DNA of 64,000 nucleotides. Origin: an uncultured beta proteobacterium (GTDB lineage Bacteria; Pseudomonadota; Gammaproteobacteria; Burkholderiales; Burkholderiaceae_C). The stretch is from the NCBI GenBank assembly GCA_903823025.1, contig CAIJRK010000069.1:1-64000 (forward strand), written 5' to 3'. Both the position numbers and the translations under genes were made by a program. A model generated the notes under the pieces. That model was given only the letters and a program-made list of their open reading frames with translations. It was not told where the DNA came from and made no database searches. Positions 7,936-17,559 of the stretch are shown here, one piece after another. Numbering within the stretch: position 1 is the stretch's first letter; every line of letters begins with the position of its first letter.

Positions 7936-8844
7936 TCAGGCCGTTAATCGCGCCAGCGCTTCCTGATATTTTTCAGCGGTGCGGGCAATCACTTCGTTGG
8001 GCACGCGGGGCGCGGGTGGGGTTTTGCTCCATGGCTTGCCGTTCACCTGGGCGTGCTCCAGCCAGTCGCGCACAAACTGCTTGTCAAAACTGGGCGGATT
8101 GATGCCTTCTTGGTAACTCTCGGCGGGCCAAAAGCGGGACGAATCGGGTGTCAGTACTTCATCCATCAGCGTGAGCGTGCCGTCAGCGTCCAGACCAAAC
8201 TCGAACTTGGTGTCGGCAATGATGATGCCTTTGGTCGCCGCGATTTCGCTGGCTGCTTTGTAAATCTGAAGGCTGATGTCGCGCACGCGGGTGGCCAAGT
8301 CAAGGCCGATCAGTTCGACGGTTTGCTCAAACGTGATGTTCTCGTCATGGTCGCCAGCGGCGGCTTTGGCAGCGGGCGTGTAAATCGGCTCGGGCAGTTT
8401 GGACGCATTCTTCAATCCAGCGGGCAGTTTGACGCCGCACACGGCTTGATTTTCCTGGTATTCCTTCAGGCCACTGCCCGCCAGATAACCGCGAACCACC
8501 GCCTCAATCGGCAGCGGTTTAAGCCGTTTGACCAGCATCGAGCGACCCACCACCTGTGAAATTTCGTCGATGGTGACGGCGCTTTCTGGCGCCTCGCCGG
8601 TCAGGTGCGTGGGGCAAATGTTCAAACCGTTGGGGCCGAGTTTGTCAAACCAGAACAGCGCCATTTGCGTCAGCAGCACGCCTTTGCCAGGAATCGGCTC
8701 GCCCATGATGACATCAAACGCACTCAGGCGGTCACTGGCGACCATCAAAATGCGGTCAGTGCCGACGGCGTAGTTATCGCGCACCTTGCCACGAGCAAGC
8801 AAGGGCAAAGAGGTGAGCATGGAAGTGTGCAGGGCAGCAGTCAT
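7936..8844 (-). CDS. purC: Phosphoribosylaminoimidazole-succinocarboxamide synthase
   Basis: A 302-residue SAICAR synthase that joins aspartate to CAIR in purine synthesis. [21 protein letters not shown] and [15 protein letters not shown] mark the ATP and substrate sites. The start at 8844 (MTAALHTS) matches the usual N-terminus. A longer frame reaching 8892 would run through the poly-T of the fba terminator and is unlikely. fba and pyk lie upstream on the same strand, an order common in Burkholderiales, but the strong terminator at 8878-8920 implies purC has its own promoter. Confidence 0.96.
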   Translation of the reverse strand: MTAALHTSMLTSLPLLARGKVRDNYAVGTDRILMVASDRLSAFDVIMGEPIPGKGVLLTQMALFWFDKLGPNGLNICPTHLTGEAPESAVTIDEISQVVGRSMLVKRLKPLPIEAVVRGYLAGSGLKEYQENQAVCGVKLPAGLKNASKLPEPIYTPAAKAAAGDHDENITFEQTVELIGLDLATRVRDISLQIYKAASEIAATKGIIIADTKFEFGLDADGTLTLMDEVLTPDSSRFWPAESYQEGINPPSFDKQFVRDWLEHAQVNGKPWSKTPPAPRVPNEVIARTAEKYQEALARLTA

Positions 8845-8877
8845 ATCAATCAATCTGTGCAAAGGGGCCAAGTGGGC

Positions 8878-8920
8878 AAAAAAAAGACTCACTGCGGTGC
8901 CTTCACCGCCAGCGAGTCTT
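8878..8920 (-). terminator. Rho-independent terminator after fba
   Basis: On the minus strand a long GC-rich hairpin (AAGACTCGCTG pairing with CAGTGAGTCTT, then GCGGTG with CACCGC around an AAGG loop) is followed by a run of eight T. It lies 19 bp past the fba stop codon and before purC. Confidence 0.85.
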
Positions 8921-8938
8921 GATTATCGCAACAAGAAA

Positions 8939-10003
8939 TTACTGCACAACTTGTGCCAGTTCACCGCGTGCATATTGACCGGCTACCGTGAAGAGGCTGT
9001 GACTTTTGATCTTGCTGGCTTGACCTTCGCAGCCGAACTCGATGTAGCGCTGTTTGCAAAGCTGCTTGGCCGCTTCACGGGCGGGCTTGAGCCAGTCGCG
9101 CGGGTCGAACTTGTCGGGGTTTTGCGCTAAATATTGGCGCACGGCAGCGGTCATGGCCAAGCGAATATCGGTGTCGATGTTGATCTTGCGCACGCCGAAC
9201 TGGATGGCTTTTTGAATTTCTTCTACCGGCACGCCATAGGTTTCTTTCATGTCGCCGCCAAACTCACGAATGATGGCGAGGAATTCTTGCGGCACGCTGC
9301 TGGAGCCGTGCATGACCAAATGGGTATTGGGAATGCGCCGGTTGATCTCTTGCACGCGGTCAATGGCCAGAATGTCGCCGGTGGGCTTGCGGGTGAACTT
9401 GTAGGCGCCGTGGCTGGTGCCAATGGCAATCGCCAAGGCGTCCAACTGCGTGCGTTTGACGAAGTCGGCGGCTTGCTCGGGGTCGGTCAACATTTGCTCA
9501 CGCGTCATGATGGCGTCAGTGCCGTGGCCATCTTCTTTGTCGCCTTGCATGGTTTCAAGAGAGCCTAAGCAACCCAGTTCACCTTCAACCGTCACGCCAG
9601 TGGCGTGCGCCAGGTCCACCACTTTGCGGGTGACCTCGACGTTGTACTCATAGCTGGCAATGGTTTTGCCATCGGCCATCAATGAGCCATCCATCATCAC
9701 CGAGCTAAAGCCTAAGTTGATGGCGCCTTGGCACACATCAGGGCTTTGGCCGTGGTCTTGATGCATCACCACGGGAATGTTGGGGTAGCTCTCGACGGCG
9801 GCCTGAATCAGGTATTTCAAGAAACCTTCACCGGCGTATTTGCGGGCACCCGCGCTGGCTTGCATGATCACCGGCGCACCGACTTCTTTCGCGGCCTCCA
9901 TGATGGCCTGAACCTGTTCCAGGTTGTTGACGTTAAAAGCTGGAATGCCGTAGCCGTTTTCAGCCGCATGATCCAGTAACTCGCGCATCGAGACAAGTGC
10001 CAT
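8939..10003 (-). CDS. fba: Class II fructose-1,6-bisphosphate aldolase
   Basis: A 354-residue zinc-dependent aldolase of glycolysis, gluconeogenesis and the Calvin cycle. The zinc-binding histidines lie in VVMHQDHGQ and in the VMHGSSS and SHGAYKF regions, and [11 protein letters not shown] carries catalytic-loop acids. The length fits the Calvin-type class II subgroup (CbbA-like). An AGGAAG ribosome-binding site precedes the ATG at 10003. It follows pyk on the same strand with an 86-bp gap and is closed by a strong terminator. Confidence 0.96.
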   Translation of the reverse strand: MALVSMRELLDHAAENGYGIPAFNVNNLEQVQAIMEAAKEVGAPVIMQASAGARKYAGEGFLKYLIQAAVESYPNIPVVMHQDHGQSPDVCQGAINLGFSSVMMDGSLMADGKTIASYEYNVEVTRKVVDLAHATGVTVEGELGCLGSLETMQGDKEDGHGTDAIMTREQMLTDPEQAADFVKRTQLDALAIAIGTSHGAYKFTRKPTGDILAIDRVQEINRRIPNTHLVMHGSSSVPQEFLAIIREFGGDMKETYGVPVEEIQKAIQFGVRKINIDTDIRLAMTAAVRQYLAQNPDKFDPRDWLKPAREAAKQLCKQRYIEFGCEGQASKIKSHSLFTVAGQYARGELAQVVQ

Positions 10004-10089
10004 TTTTTAATCTTCCTAGAGTGTTGGTAACCGACTGGTAACTAAGTACCATTTCAGTGGATTTTACCCGTCGGCTCCCAACAGGGGTC

Positions 10090-11523
10090 TTACGACACCT
10101 TACAAATCTTGAGCATATTGGTGCCGCCCGGCGCCCCCATCGGTTCGCCGCAAGTAATGGCGTAAATATCGCCAGCTTGCACGATACCCCGGGCTTTCAG
10201 GTGACTCTCAGCCTCTCTGAGTGCCGTGTCGCGGTCGGCGCTGGTGTCCACAAACAGCGGCTGAACGTTGCGAAACAGCGCCATTTTTCGCTGCGTCGCC
10301 ACTTTGGATGTCAGCGCATAAATCGGCACTTGAATCAAGTGCCGACTCATCCACAGCGCGGTGGAGCCGCTGTCGGTCATCGCCACAATTGCTTTGGCGC
10401 CCAGGTGATGCGCGGTAAACAGCGCGCCCATGGCAATCGACTGGTCAATGCGCTGGAACGTCTTGCCGGTGAAGTCGGCCTCCAGTTTGAAGTCTTCATT
10501 GCCCTCTGCTGCATGGCAAATGTTGGCCATCTCGATCACCGTTTCCAGCGGAAATTTGCCGGACGCAGTTTCGGCGGACAGCATCACGGCGTCGGTGCCG
10601 TCCAGCACGGCGTTGGCCACATCGCTTACTTCAGCGCGGGTCGGCACCGGGTTAGTGATCATCGACTCCATCATTTGCGTGGCGGTAATCACCACCTTGT
10701 CGTACTCGCGGGCCAGCTTGATCATGCGTTTTTGCAGTGCGGGCACGGCGGCATTGCCAACCTCTACAGCCAAGTCACCCCGAGCCACCATGATGCCGTC
10801 GCTGGCGAGCAAAATTTCAACCAGTCGGGGAATCGCCTCGGCGCGCTCGATCTTGGCAATCATGCCGGGCTTGTGCCCAAATTCAGCGGCAGCGACGTTG
10901 CACAACTGGCGGGCCATTTCCATATCAATCGCGTTTTTAGGAAAACTCACGGCCACATAGTCGGCCTGAAAACTCATGGCGGTGCGAATGTCGTCCATGT
11001 CTTTGGCGGTCAACGCAGGCGCGGTCAGTCCGCCGCCTTGTTTGTTGATGCCTTTGTTGTTGGACAACTCGCCGCCAAGCTTGACGGTGGTGTGGACCTG
11101 TTCGCCAATGACGGCATCAACCGTGATGACGATCAGGCCGTCGTTGAGCAGCAACACATCACCGGCCTTGACCTCATGCGGCAACGCTTTGTAGTCCAGC
11201 CCCACGGCACTAATATCGCCCGGCTCGGTGCGCGCAGCATCCAGCACAAAAGATTGACCCGGCAGCAAGAAAACCTTGCCATCTACAAATTTGCCGACCC
11301 GAATTTTGGGACCTTGCAGGTCGGCCATGATGGCGACTTCACAACCCACGCGTTGCGCAATCTCGCGCACCAGGCGGGCACGGTCAATATGATCTTGCGC
11401 CGTGCCATGACTAAAGTTAAGGCGCGCCACGTTAACCCCCGCTCTAATCATCTTCTCAAGCAACACGGGGTCGCTGCAGGCAGGGCCAAGGGTGGCAACA
11501 ATTTTGGTGGTGCGACGGAACAT
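10090..11523 (-). CDS. pyk: Pyruvate kinase
   Basis: A 477-residue pyruvate kinase that makes pyruvate and ATP from phosphoenolpyruvate. Visible signatures are RLNFSHGTAQDH near the N-terminus, the active-site IAKIERAEA helix, MVARGDLAVEVG and the ATQMMESMI segment. A strong AAGGAGA ribosome-binding site lies 8 bp upstream of the ATG at 11523. A 494-codon frame on the opposite strand is a shadow of this GC-rich gene. Confidence 0.97.
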   Translation of the reverse strand: MFRRTTKIVATLGPACSDPVLLEKMIRAGVNVARLNFSHGTAQDHIDRARLVREIAQRVGCEVAIMADLQGPKIRVGKFVDGKVFLLPGQSFVLDAARTEPGDISAVGLDYKALPHEVKAGDVLLLNDGLIVITVDAVIGEQVHTTVKLGGELSNNKGINKQGGGLTAPALTAKDMDDIRTAMSFQADYVAVSFPKNAIDMEMARQLCNVAAAEFGHKPGMIAKIERAEAIPRLVEILLASDGIMVARGDLAVEVGNAAVPALQKRMIKLAREYDKVVITATQMMESMITNPVPTRAEVSDVANAVLDGTDAVMLSAETASGKFPLETVIEMANICHAAEGNEDFKLEADFTGKTFQRIDQSIAMGALFTAHHLGAKAIVAMTDSGSTALWMSRHLIQVPIYALTSKVATQRKMALFRNVQPLFVDTSADRDTALREAESHLKARGIVQAGDIYAITCGEPMGAPGGTNMLKICKVS

Positions 11524-11802
11524 AAAGAGGTCTCCTTGTAATTAAGTTTCAATTCTTGCACGCAAACAGTTACATGCCAACGACAGCTTGCTGATCAATC
11601 GGTCAAGGCTTATTCCACTAATCGGCAGGCAACACTTGTCAAAAAGAGATAAATTATTGTGTTTTCAAATAAATTTAAATGAATTTAAAGCTGTTTTTTG
11701 ATTTTTGTTGTACTCAACAGACAGACTTGAGCGGTATCAGGCGTCGAACGCATTAGCATTGAAAAAACCCGGACTTGGGTCGTTAAACAAAAGAGGTCGT
11801 CA
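11524..11802. other. Intergenic region between divergent pyk and a hypothetical gene
   Basis: About 280 bp, clearly AT-richer than its neighbours. It must hold the pyk promoter on the minus strand and a promoter for the plus-strand gene at 11803. A TTGACA hexamer is visible on the minus strand near 11635-11640, but no convincing -10 box is spaced 17 bp from it. I see no RNA gene here. Confidence 0.4.
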
Positions 11803-12138
11803 TTGGCTAAAAAAATAGCATGGTTTGTGCGGCTTGGGTCGCTGGAGTGGTCTCGATTTACTTATGCGCGCCCGGAGGGCGATGCATTGCAACTGCTGGG
11901 CAGCGTCAAGCGTGGGCCGCAAATGGGCGCGCTCGCCCTCACGCAGGACGGGCACTATGTGCAGGTGGTGGGAGACTTCATCACGCCACTCAACACCAGT
12001 CAACTCACACGGGCCGTCGCACTGGCCAAAACCCGGGAACCTGAACGCCACGCCTTGCCCCGCATGGCGGCGCGAACCACACCCACCACCGTGCCCGTGG
12101 TAACCGTGAAACGGCGGCGCACTTATGTGCCGAATTGA
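11803..12138 (+). CDS. Hypothetical small basic protein
   Basis: A 111-residue protein beginning with a TTG codon, preceded by an AGAGGT ribosome-binding site. No family is recognised. The first 75 residues look like a small beta-rich domain (FVRLGSLEWSRFTY, GALALTQDGHYVQVVGDF). The tail is proline-, threonine- and arginine-rich and ends in KRRRTYVPN, so it may bind nucleic acid. It stands alone between pyk and the truncated Rpn-like gene. The coding call rests on the ribosome-binding site and an uninterrupted frame. Confidence 0.55.
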   Translation: MAKKIAWFVRLGSLEWSRFTYARPEGDALQLLGSVKRGPQMGALALTQDGHYVQVVGDFITPLNTSQLTRAVALAKTREPERHALPRMAARTTPTTVPVVTVKRRRTYVPN

Positions 12139-12192
12139 GCAGGGCAAAGTGGACAGAAAAACATCAAGGAATCGTCGGCTACCATTCTGGGC

Positions 12193-12621
12193 ATGACTGC
12201 TGAACCCGACTCATACGACACGCCCTGGAAAGACGCCATCGAGCGCTACTTTTCTGAATTCATGGGGTTTTACTTTCCCCAAGCGCACCGCCAGATCGAC
12301 TGGGACAAGGGCTACACCTTTTTAGAACAAGAACTGCAAGCCATCACGCAAGATGCCGAACTCGGCAAACGCTTTGTGGATAAGCTGGTGCGCGTGACCC
12401 GCCTCATCACCGGCCAGGAAGACTGGATTTACATCCACTTGGAGGTGCAAGGCACCGCCCAGACTGAATTTGCTGAACGTATGTTCGTGTACAACTACCG
12501 CATTTATGACCGCTATCGGCGCCCCGTGGCCAGCATGGCGGTGCTGGCGGATGATGGCCTTAACTGGAAGCCGCAGGCCTTTGGTTTTGAGGTACTGGGC
12601 CAATACTGTTTGTTTAGGTGA
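12193..12621 (+). pseudogene. Rpn/PD-(D/E)XK transposase-like gene, truncated by an inverted-repeat element
   Basis: The first about 136 codons look like the N-terminal part of the Rpn family of putative PD-(D/E)XK nucleases: DAIERYFSEFMGFYFP, the IHLEVQG strand carrying the nuclease E-x-Q, FAERMFVYNYRIYDRY, and ADDGLNWKPQAFGFE. Family members usually run to about 300 residues. Here the family-like sequence ends at LG, exactly where the left arm of a 33-bp inverted repeat begins, and a TGA follows within the arm. The rest of the gene is not found on the other side. It is most likely a dead fragment. Confidence 0.75.
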
Positions 12622-12741
12622 TTTTTTGGCAGCTCCCAAAAGGCTGATAAAGGCATTAATGGGACCATGATGATGGTCAGGTCAATGGGTTGATGCAACC
12701 TCTTGGCGACTGCCAAAAAATCACCTAAAAAATAGTATTGG
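12600..12741. mobile_element. MITE-like 142-bp element with long terminal inverted repeats
   Basis: The left arm 12600-12632 and right arm 12710-12741 are inverted repeats. The inner 20 bp of each (12613-12632 and 12710-12729) are perfectly complementary, and the outer 8 bp (CCAATACT / AGTATTGG) also match. The 77-bp middle contains a small GACCAT/ATGGTC hairpin and no gene. The size and structure suit a miniature inverted-repeat element; a direct target duplication is not obvious. It interrupts the Rpn-like gene. Confidence 0.65.
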
Positions 12742-12821
12742 GTTCTACGCCCGAATCCACGAAAATTTCAAAGCGTCAGGACTCATACGCACTGAGTCCT
12801 GAAATATCGCGGGTGGTTGTT

Positions 12822-14192
12822 TCATTTCAGCAAGCTCCTTGCTTTTTCGGTCAGGCGGTATTGCTGCAGGCGGCTGTTGGGTTTGTCGGGCAGGGTTGGC
12901 TCGATCACGCCCGCAGCCAAAGCCGGCAGCAAGTAGGCCTTGCGGAAGTGTTCGCGGTCGGCCAGGCGCAACAAGGTTTGTAGCTCTTGCCGGGCGTGTT
13001 CACCCGTGAAGACACGCAGCAGTTGCCCAACTTGCGGGGTGACTTGCGGGGTGACTTGCGGGGTGACTGGGTCGGCCACTGGTGCCTCAATCTCGGTTGC
13101 TGAATACACCGGCCCACTGGCTGGAAACGTCACCCGCAAAAAGTTTTCGGTGAAGCGAAAGCACTCCGGCCCAAAAAATTCGGTGATGCGGGGCAGGCCC
13201 GAGCCGAGGTGTTCCACCATATCCAGGTCTTTAAAGATGCGCATCAGCTCCTTGTTGCGCGGGATGGAATAGCCTTCAAAAAACTCGGCTTGGGTCAAGC
13301 CTTCGGGCAGTGCGCAGGCTGAGGTAATTTCGATGCGGTCGGCAAAGATTTCAAACTTGGGCGGCACTTCGCGGGTGTAGTCGTTGTGGACGATAGCGTT
13401 GATGACGGCCTCACGCAGGGCAATGGGGTTCCACAGGCGCACGTCTTGCCGCTCTTTGGCGGTGATAGTGGAGGCGGTTTTGTTTTCAAGGTCCAGCTTG
13501 TCGAGCACGCTTTTGGTGGCTTTTATAAGCGAGCAGTAACCGTATTCGTTGCTCTCGATCAGGTGTATGCGGTCTTTGCCCCGATATTTGGCCACCTTGA
13601 TGGACGTGCCGTTTTCGTCGGCCAGCAGATAGGCGGCGTAGTTGAGCGCGCCGTCTTCGGTGGTCAGTTCCAGATTGATTTTGAACTGTTTGCCCAGTGG
13701 TTTGCGCTTTTCCTCATAGTAAATGCGCAGCTGCTCAAAGCTCAAGGCTTGGCGGTGGGCTTTAATTTTCCCAATGGAGTTGCGAGTGCGGGTGGAAAAA
13801 AGCTTTTCGATCATGGCCACGGGCATCGGCTCGGCGGCAGTACCAATGCGCAGAAAGCAGCCTTTTTCTGTCATACCGTATTTCTTTTTGGCATAGGGCT
13901 GTTCGCTGCCGCTGGCCACAATGATTTTGATGCAGTGGACGCCTTGGGTTTGCTCTTCCTCCACCATATCAAACAAGCCCATAGCGGAAGGGGCGATGTT
14001 ATTTTTGATGCGGTCTTTGATTTTGAGCATGTCGCCATCCACATCGGCCACGCCGACGCGCTTGCCGGTTTTGTCGATGCCGAGGTAAATCAGCCCGCCT
14101 TCGCGGGTGTTAAGAAAGGCAATGACTTCTTTCTCAAGATCGAGTTCGGGCGTGAGTTCGCGCTTGTATTCAATGCGGTGGTTTTCAGTCAT
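12822..14192 (-). CDS. AlbA/Schlafen-domain ATP-binding transcriptional-regulator-like protein
   Basis: A 456-residue protein with an N-terminal Schlafen/AlbA_2 domain (about 5-125; EYKRELT, ITFLN-type helix, GLIYLGID) and a GHKL-like ATPase part (ALREAVINAIVHNDY near the middle, GSGLPRITEFFG near 340). The C-terminal winged-helix-like region follows. A linker holds three VTPQ repeats encoded by perfect 12-bp DNA repeats at 13031-13066. Such proteins are often next to type I restriction genes. It lies just downstream of hsdR on the same strand with 32 bp between, so co-transcription is likely. Confidence 0.8.
   Translation of the reverse strand: MTENHRIEYKRELTPELDLEKEVIAFLNTREGGLIYLGIDKTGKRVGVADVDGDMLKIKDRIKNNIAPSAMGLFDMVEEEQTQGVHCIKIIVASGSEQPYAKKKYGMTEKGCFLRIGTAAEPMPVAMIEKLFSTRTRNSIGKIKAHRQALSFEQLRIYYEEKRKPLGKQFKINLELTTEDGALNYAAYLLADENGTSIKVAKYRGKDRIHLIESNEYGYCSLIKATKSVLDKLDLENKTASTITAKERQDVRLWNPIALREAVINAIVHNDYTREVPPKFEIFADRIEITSACALPEGLTQAEFFEGYSIPRNKELMRIFKDLDMVEHLGSGLPRITEFFGPECFRFTENFLRVTFPASGPVYSATEIEAPVADPVTPQVTPQVTPQVGQLLRVFTGEHARQELQTLLRLADREHFRKAYLLPALAAGVIEPTLPDKPNSRLQQYRLTEKARSLLK
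13031..13066 (-). repeat. Three perfect 12-bp tandem repeats inside the AlbA-domain gene
   Basis: CTTGCGGGGTGA occurs three times in a row. In the minus-strand gene it encodes a repeated Val-Thr-Pro-Gln linker. Because the unit is a multiple of three, copy-number change would lengthen or shorten the linker without a frameshift. Confidence 0.85.
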
Positions 14193-14224
14193 GGTCTGCG
14201 GGGTCTGGGGATGCCATGGTGAAG

Positions 14225-17200
14225 TTATGACACATACGCACTCAACCCTGAAATGTCGCGGCCTTGAGCGCGTTTGGTGAGCAGGGGCACCAGGTCTGCC
14301 ATCAGAGCAAGTTCAGCCTGGGTGCGGGCCTTCCAGCCAAGTTCCAGTGGGGCCATCAGATCGCCGAGCTGTTCGCCGTCAAAGATCCTGCGTTGCAAGA
14401 TGCCGTCCACAAAGCTTTGCAGGGCAGCGGGGGCTAGGCGGTGTTGGCCTGCGATGGCGGCAAGTTCGCCAGCGTCTTTTTCCTTTTTAAACCGGGTGTA
14501 GCCATCGCGGATGGCGGCCTCAGACAGGCCTTCACCGGCTTTGAGGGTGGCAATAAAGGCGGCAATGTCGTCGCGCTCGTTCATGAACTTGGCATCGGAC
14601 TGGATGAGGCCAACCAGCTGTTCGCGACTCATCTTCTGCTTGCCCGGTTCCTGCTGCGAGAAGCGGGACATGAGTCCCATGATGTAGTCGTAGTCAATGA
14701 GGGCGCTGGCGAACAACACGAACTCAAAATCGAGCTGGTCCACGTCGGTGGCGGGGCCATCTGCATCTTTGCCGCCTTTGCCCTGTTGAGCCTTGAGACG
14801 CTGGGCTGTTTCCAGATAAACGCCGCGAAAGCCAAGCAGGTTTTCCTGGGGCAGGATGTGCTCAATGCTGGCAGCGTTGTCTTCGGTCAGGTCGGTGTAT
14901 TGGTCAAGCTGGGTTTTGAGCCGCTGCACTTCCTTGAATTTTTTGATGAAGCCCGCGCGGGCATCGTCGCCCTTGAGATGGGGCACGGCCTCAGGCGCGC
15001 TCTCAAGGCCTTGGGACTGCATGAAGTCATCGAGTTCTTGCACAGCGGCTTGCAGTTTTTCTATGACTACGGGGGCTTTGTCCACCAGCCAGATTTCACG
15101 AGCTTGCGGGCCGGACTTTTCACCAGAGAACAGGGTGATGGCGGCGTCCACAGCGTCTTGCTGCTGGCGAAAGTCGAGGATGTTGCCGTAGGGCTTGGTG
15201 CCGTTGAGCACGCGGTTGGTGCGCGAGAAAGCCTGAATCAAGCTGTGATGCTTGAGGTTTTTGTCCACGTAGAGCGTGTTCAGGTATTTGGAATCGAAGC
15301 CGGTGAGCAGCATGTCCACCACGATGGTGATGTCGATTTTCTGCGCATGTGGGTGATCGGCATTGGGCCACTGCTGGTCTTTGATGCGCTTTTGCACGTC
15401 CTGGTAGTACAGGTCGAATTCGTTGACGGTGTGGTGGGTGCCAAAGCGGGCGTTGTAGTTGCACAGAATGACCTTGAGGGCGTCTTTTTTCGTCTCTGGC
15501 TCGACTTCGTTATCTTCTTTTTCCTGCGGCAGGTCTTCCTGAATTTGCTTCACGTCGGCATTGCCCTCGGCAGGCGGGGAGAAAACACAGGCGATATTCA
15601 GCGGCTTGAAGTGGGGGTCGGCCAGCTGTCTGGCCTGTTGTAGCTCGGCAAAGAGGCCGTGGTATTCGATGGCGTCGTTGATGCTGGCGGTGGCCAGGAT
15701 GGCATTGAAGCGGCGCCCACCGGTGGCTATGTCGTGCTTAGCTAAAACGGCCTCAATAACCGCTCTCTTGGCCAGGCCTTCACCGGGTTTGGACGGGTTT
15801 TTACCCTCGGGTTTGAAGTAATCAATATGGAAGCGCAGCACGTTGGCGTCTTCAATGGCGTGGGTGATGGTGTAGGCGTGGAGCTGCTTTTGAAAAAGGT
15901 CTTCGGTGGTCTTGAACTGCCCCTCCTCGCCCTCGAATTGCTTGGCCGTGGCGTTGTCCACAAAGATGGGTGTGCCAGTAAAACCAAAAAGCTGGGCCTT
16001 GGGGAAGAACTCCTTGATAGCCTTGTGGTTGTCGCCAAACTGGGAGCGGTGGCATTCGTCAAAGATAAAAACGATGCGTTTGTCCTGCAGCGGCGCCAAC
16101 TGCTCTTTGTAGGTCAGTTGATCGTTCTTTTTGCGCTGTTTGTTGCGCTTGCTGTTTTCATCGAGCGCCAAGCCAAGCTTTTGGATGGTCGTGACGATGA
16201 CCTTGTCGGCGTAGTCTTCGGACAGCAGACGACGCACGAGCGCGCCAGTGTTGGTGTTTTCCTCCACGCAGCCTTCCTGAAACTTGTTGAACTCTTCGCG
16301 GGTCTGGCGGTCGAGGTCTTTGCGGTCCACGACAAAAAGGCACTTCTCGATGTCGGAGTTGTCCTTGAGTAGGGTGGAGGCTTTGAAGGAGGTGAGTGTT
16401 TTGCCGCTGCCGGTGGTGTGCCAGATGTAACCGTTGCCGCAGTTTTGCCGGATGCAGTTCACGATAGCCTTGACGGCATAGACCTGATAGGGACGCATCA
16501 TCATGAGCTTTTGCTCGCTGGCAATCAGTACCATGTAGCGGCTGATGGCCTCGCCAAGCGTGCATTTGGCGAGGAAGGTCTCGGCGAAGCTGTCGAGATG
16601 GGTGATCTTTTTGTTCGCCTCGTCGGCAAACTGGTAGATGGGCAGAAAACGCTCGTCTTGATTAAAGGAAAAGTGGCGCGCGTTGTTGTTGGCGAAATAC
16701 CAGGTATCGGTGCGGTTGCTGACGATGAAGAGCTGCAAAAAGCAAAGCAGAGTCTTGGCGTAGCCGTTGCCGGGGTCGTTTTTGTAGTCAACGATCTGCT
16801 CCATGGCGCGGCGCGGGCTGATGCCCAGGGTTTTCAACTCGATCTGGACGCATGGCACACCATTGATGAGGATGAGAACATCAAAACGGTGGTGGCTGTT
16901 GTCGGTGTTGATGCGCAGCTGGTTGATCACCTCGAAGGTGTTTTTGCACCAGTCTCGGATGTTGACCAGGGTGTAGTTCAGCGGGGTCCCGTCGTCGCGG
17001 GTGAAGGCATTGCGGTCGCGCAGGGTGCGGGCGGCAGTGAAGACGTCGGGGCTGACGATTTCATCGAGCAAGCGGGTGAACTCGCCGTCGGTGAGGTGGA
17101 CGCGGTTGAGCGCCTCAAACTTTTCGCGAAAGTTGCGCTCTAGTGTTACGCGGTCACGAATGTCGGCGCGGTAGTCGTATTTGAGATTTTGGAGTTTGCC

Positions 17201-17287
17201 GATGAAGCCATATTCGATCTGCTCCTCTTTGACGACGGAACTGGGCGCGCCAGATGGCAGGGCGTAGTTGGACTTGGATGAAGGCAT
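14225..17287 (-). CDS. hsdR: Type I restriction endonuclease subunit R
   Basis: A 1020-residue HsdR, the ATP-driven translocase and nuclease of type I restriction. The N-terminal nuclease domain has RFDVLILINGVP then VQIELKTLG, the D...E-x-K pattern, near residues 135-152. The helicase motor has Walker A TTGSGKTLTS near 294 and DECH near 412, plus a helicase motif VI-like SRTNRV. The C-terminal region resembles the EcoR124I-type subunit. All key residues look intact. No hsdM or hsdS lies next to it. The only ones in the window are 42 kb away at 59.1-63.0 kb, and that HsdM has damaged motifs. Confidence 0.93.
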   Translation of the reverse strand: MPSSKSNYALPSGAPSSVVKEEQIEYGFIGKLQNLKYDYRADIRDRVTLERNFREKFEALNRVHLTDGEFTRLLDEIVSPDVFTAARTLRDRNAFTRDDGTPLNYTLVNIRDWCKNTFEVINQLRINTDNSHHRFDVLILINGVPCVQIELKTLGISPRRAMEQIVDYKNDPGNGYAKTLLCFLQLFIVSNRTDTWYFANNNARHFSFNQDERFLPIYQFADEANKKITHLDSFAETFLAKCTLGEAISRYMVLIASEQKLMMMRPYQVYAVKAIVNCIRQNCGNGYIWHTTGSGKTLTSFKASTLLKDNSDIEKCLFVVDRKDLDRQTREEFNKFQEGCVEENTNTGALVRRLLSEDYADKVIVTTIQKLGLALDENSKRNKQRKKNDQLTYKEQLAPLQDKRIVFIFDECHRSQFGDNHKAIKEFFPKAQLFGFTGTPIFVDNATAKQFEGEEGQFKTTEDLFQKQLHAYTITHAIEDANVLRFHIDYFKPEGKNPSKPGEGLAKRAVIEAVLAKHDIATGGRRFNAILATASINDAIEYHGLFAELQQARQLADPHFKPLNIACVFSPPAEGNADVKQIQEDLPQEKEDNEVEPETKKDALKVILCNYNARFGTHHTVNEFDLYYQDVQKRIKDQQWPNADHPHAQKIDITIVVDMLLTGFDSKYLNTLYVDKNLKHHSLIQAFSRTNRVLNGTKPYGNILDFRQQQDAVDAAITLFSGEKSGPQAREIWLVDKAPVVIEKLQAAVQELDDFMQSQGLESAPEAVPHLKGDDARAGFIKKFKEVQRLKTQLDQYTDLTEDNAASIEHILPQENLLGFRGVYLETAQRLKAQQGKGGKDADGPATDVDQLDFEFVLFASALIDYDYIMGLMSRFSQQEPGKQKMSREQLVGLIQSDAKFMNERDDIAAFIATLKAGEGLSEAAIRDGYTRFKKEKDAGELAAIAGQHRLAPAALQSFVDGILQRRIFDGEQLGDLMAPLELGWKARTQAELALMADLVPLLTKRAQGRDISGLSAYVS

Positions 17288-17410
17288 GGATTGGCGATTG
17301 ACGTTATCGATTGCTTAAGATCTGGTCGCTTTATGGATTACCCCACGATTGTGACCGCTTGGCCTACGAAACCAACACTACGCCTACGCACAATATCCCC
17401 CACCCACACA

Positions 17411-17448
17411 GCAAAAAGCCCGAACCGGTGAGGGTTCGGGCTTTTTGC
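17411..17448. terminator. Bidirectional rho-independent terminator
   Basis: A perfect 16-bp stem (GCAAAAAGCCCGAACC and its complement) surrounds a 6-base loop, with A- and T-rich ends on both strands. It lies downstream of ssb on the minus strand and separates it from hsdR. The rest of 17288-17559 holds no gene I can support. Confidence 0.85.
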
Positions 17449-17559
17449 AGGGTCGTTTGGATCTGCTCGCTCAAAGCGCATCATGAAGCGCGTGATCACA
17501 CACAGGATCTTGAAAAGGATGCCAGACGAAAACTTTACAAAACAAGTCTAAGGCATGAC

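Noticed and set aside
8845-8892. Longer N-terminus for purC
   Set aside because: It would read into the terminator poly-T of fba, and the family N-terminus fits the start at 8844.
10057-11541. 494-codon open frame on the plus strand opposite pyk
   Set aside because: It mirrors the pyk gene almost exactly, its protein is rich in His, Gly, Gln and Arg as expected from an antisense frame of a GC-rich gene, and it matches no family.
13386-14222. 278-codon open frame opposite the AlbA-domain gene
   Set aside because: Shadow frame; Phe- and Val-rich without any recognisable pattern.
14441-15643. 400-codon open frame opposite hsdR
   Set aside because: Shadow of hsdR, whose motifs are intact on the other strand.
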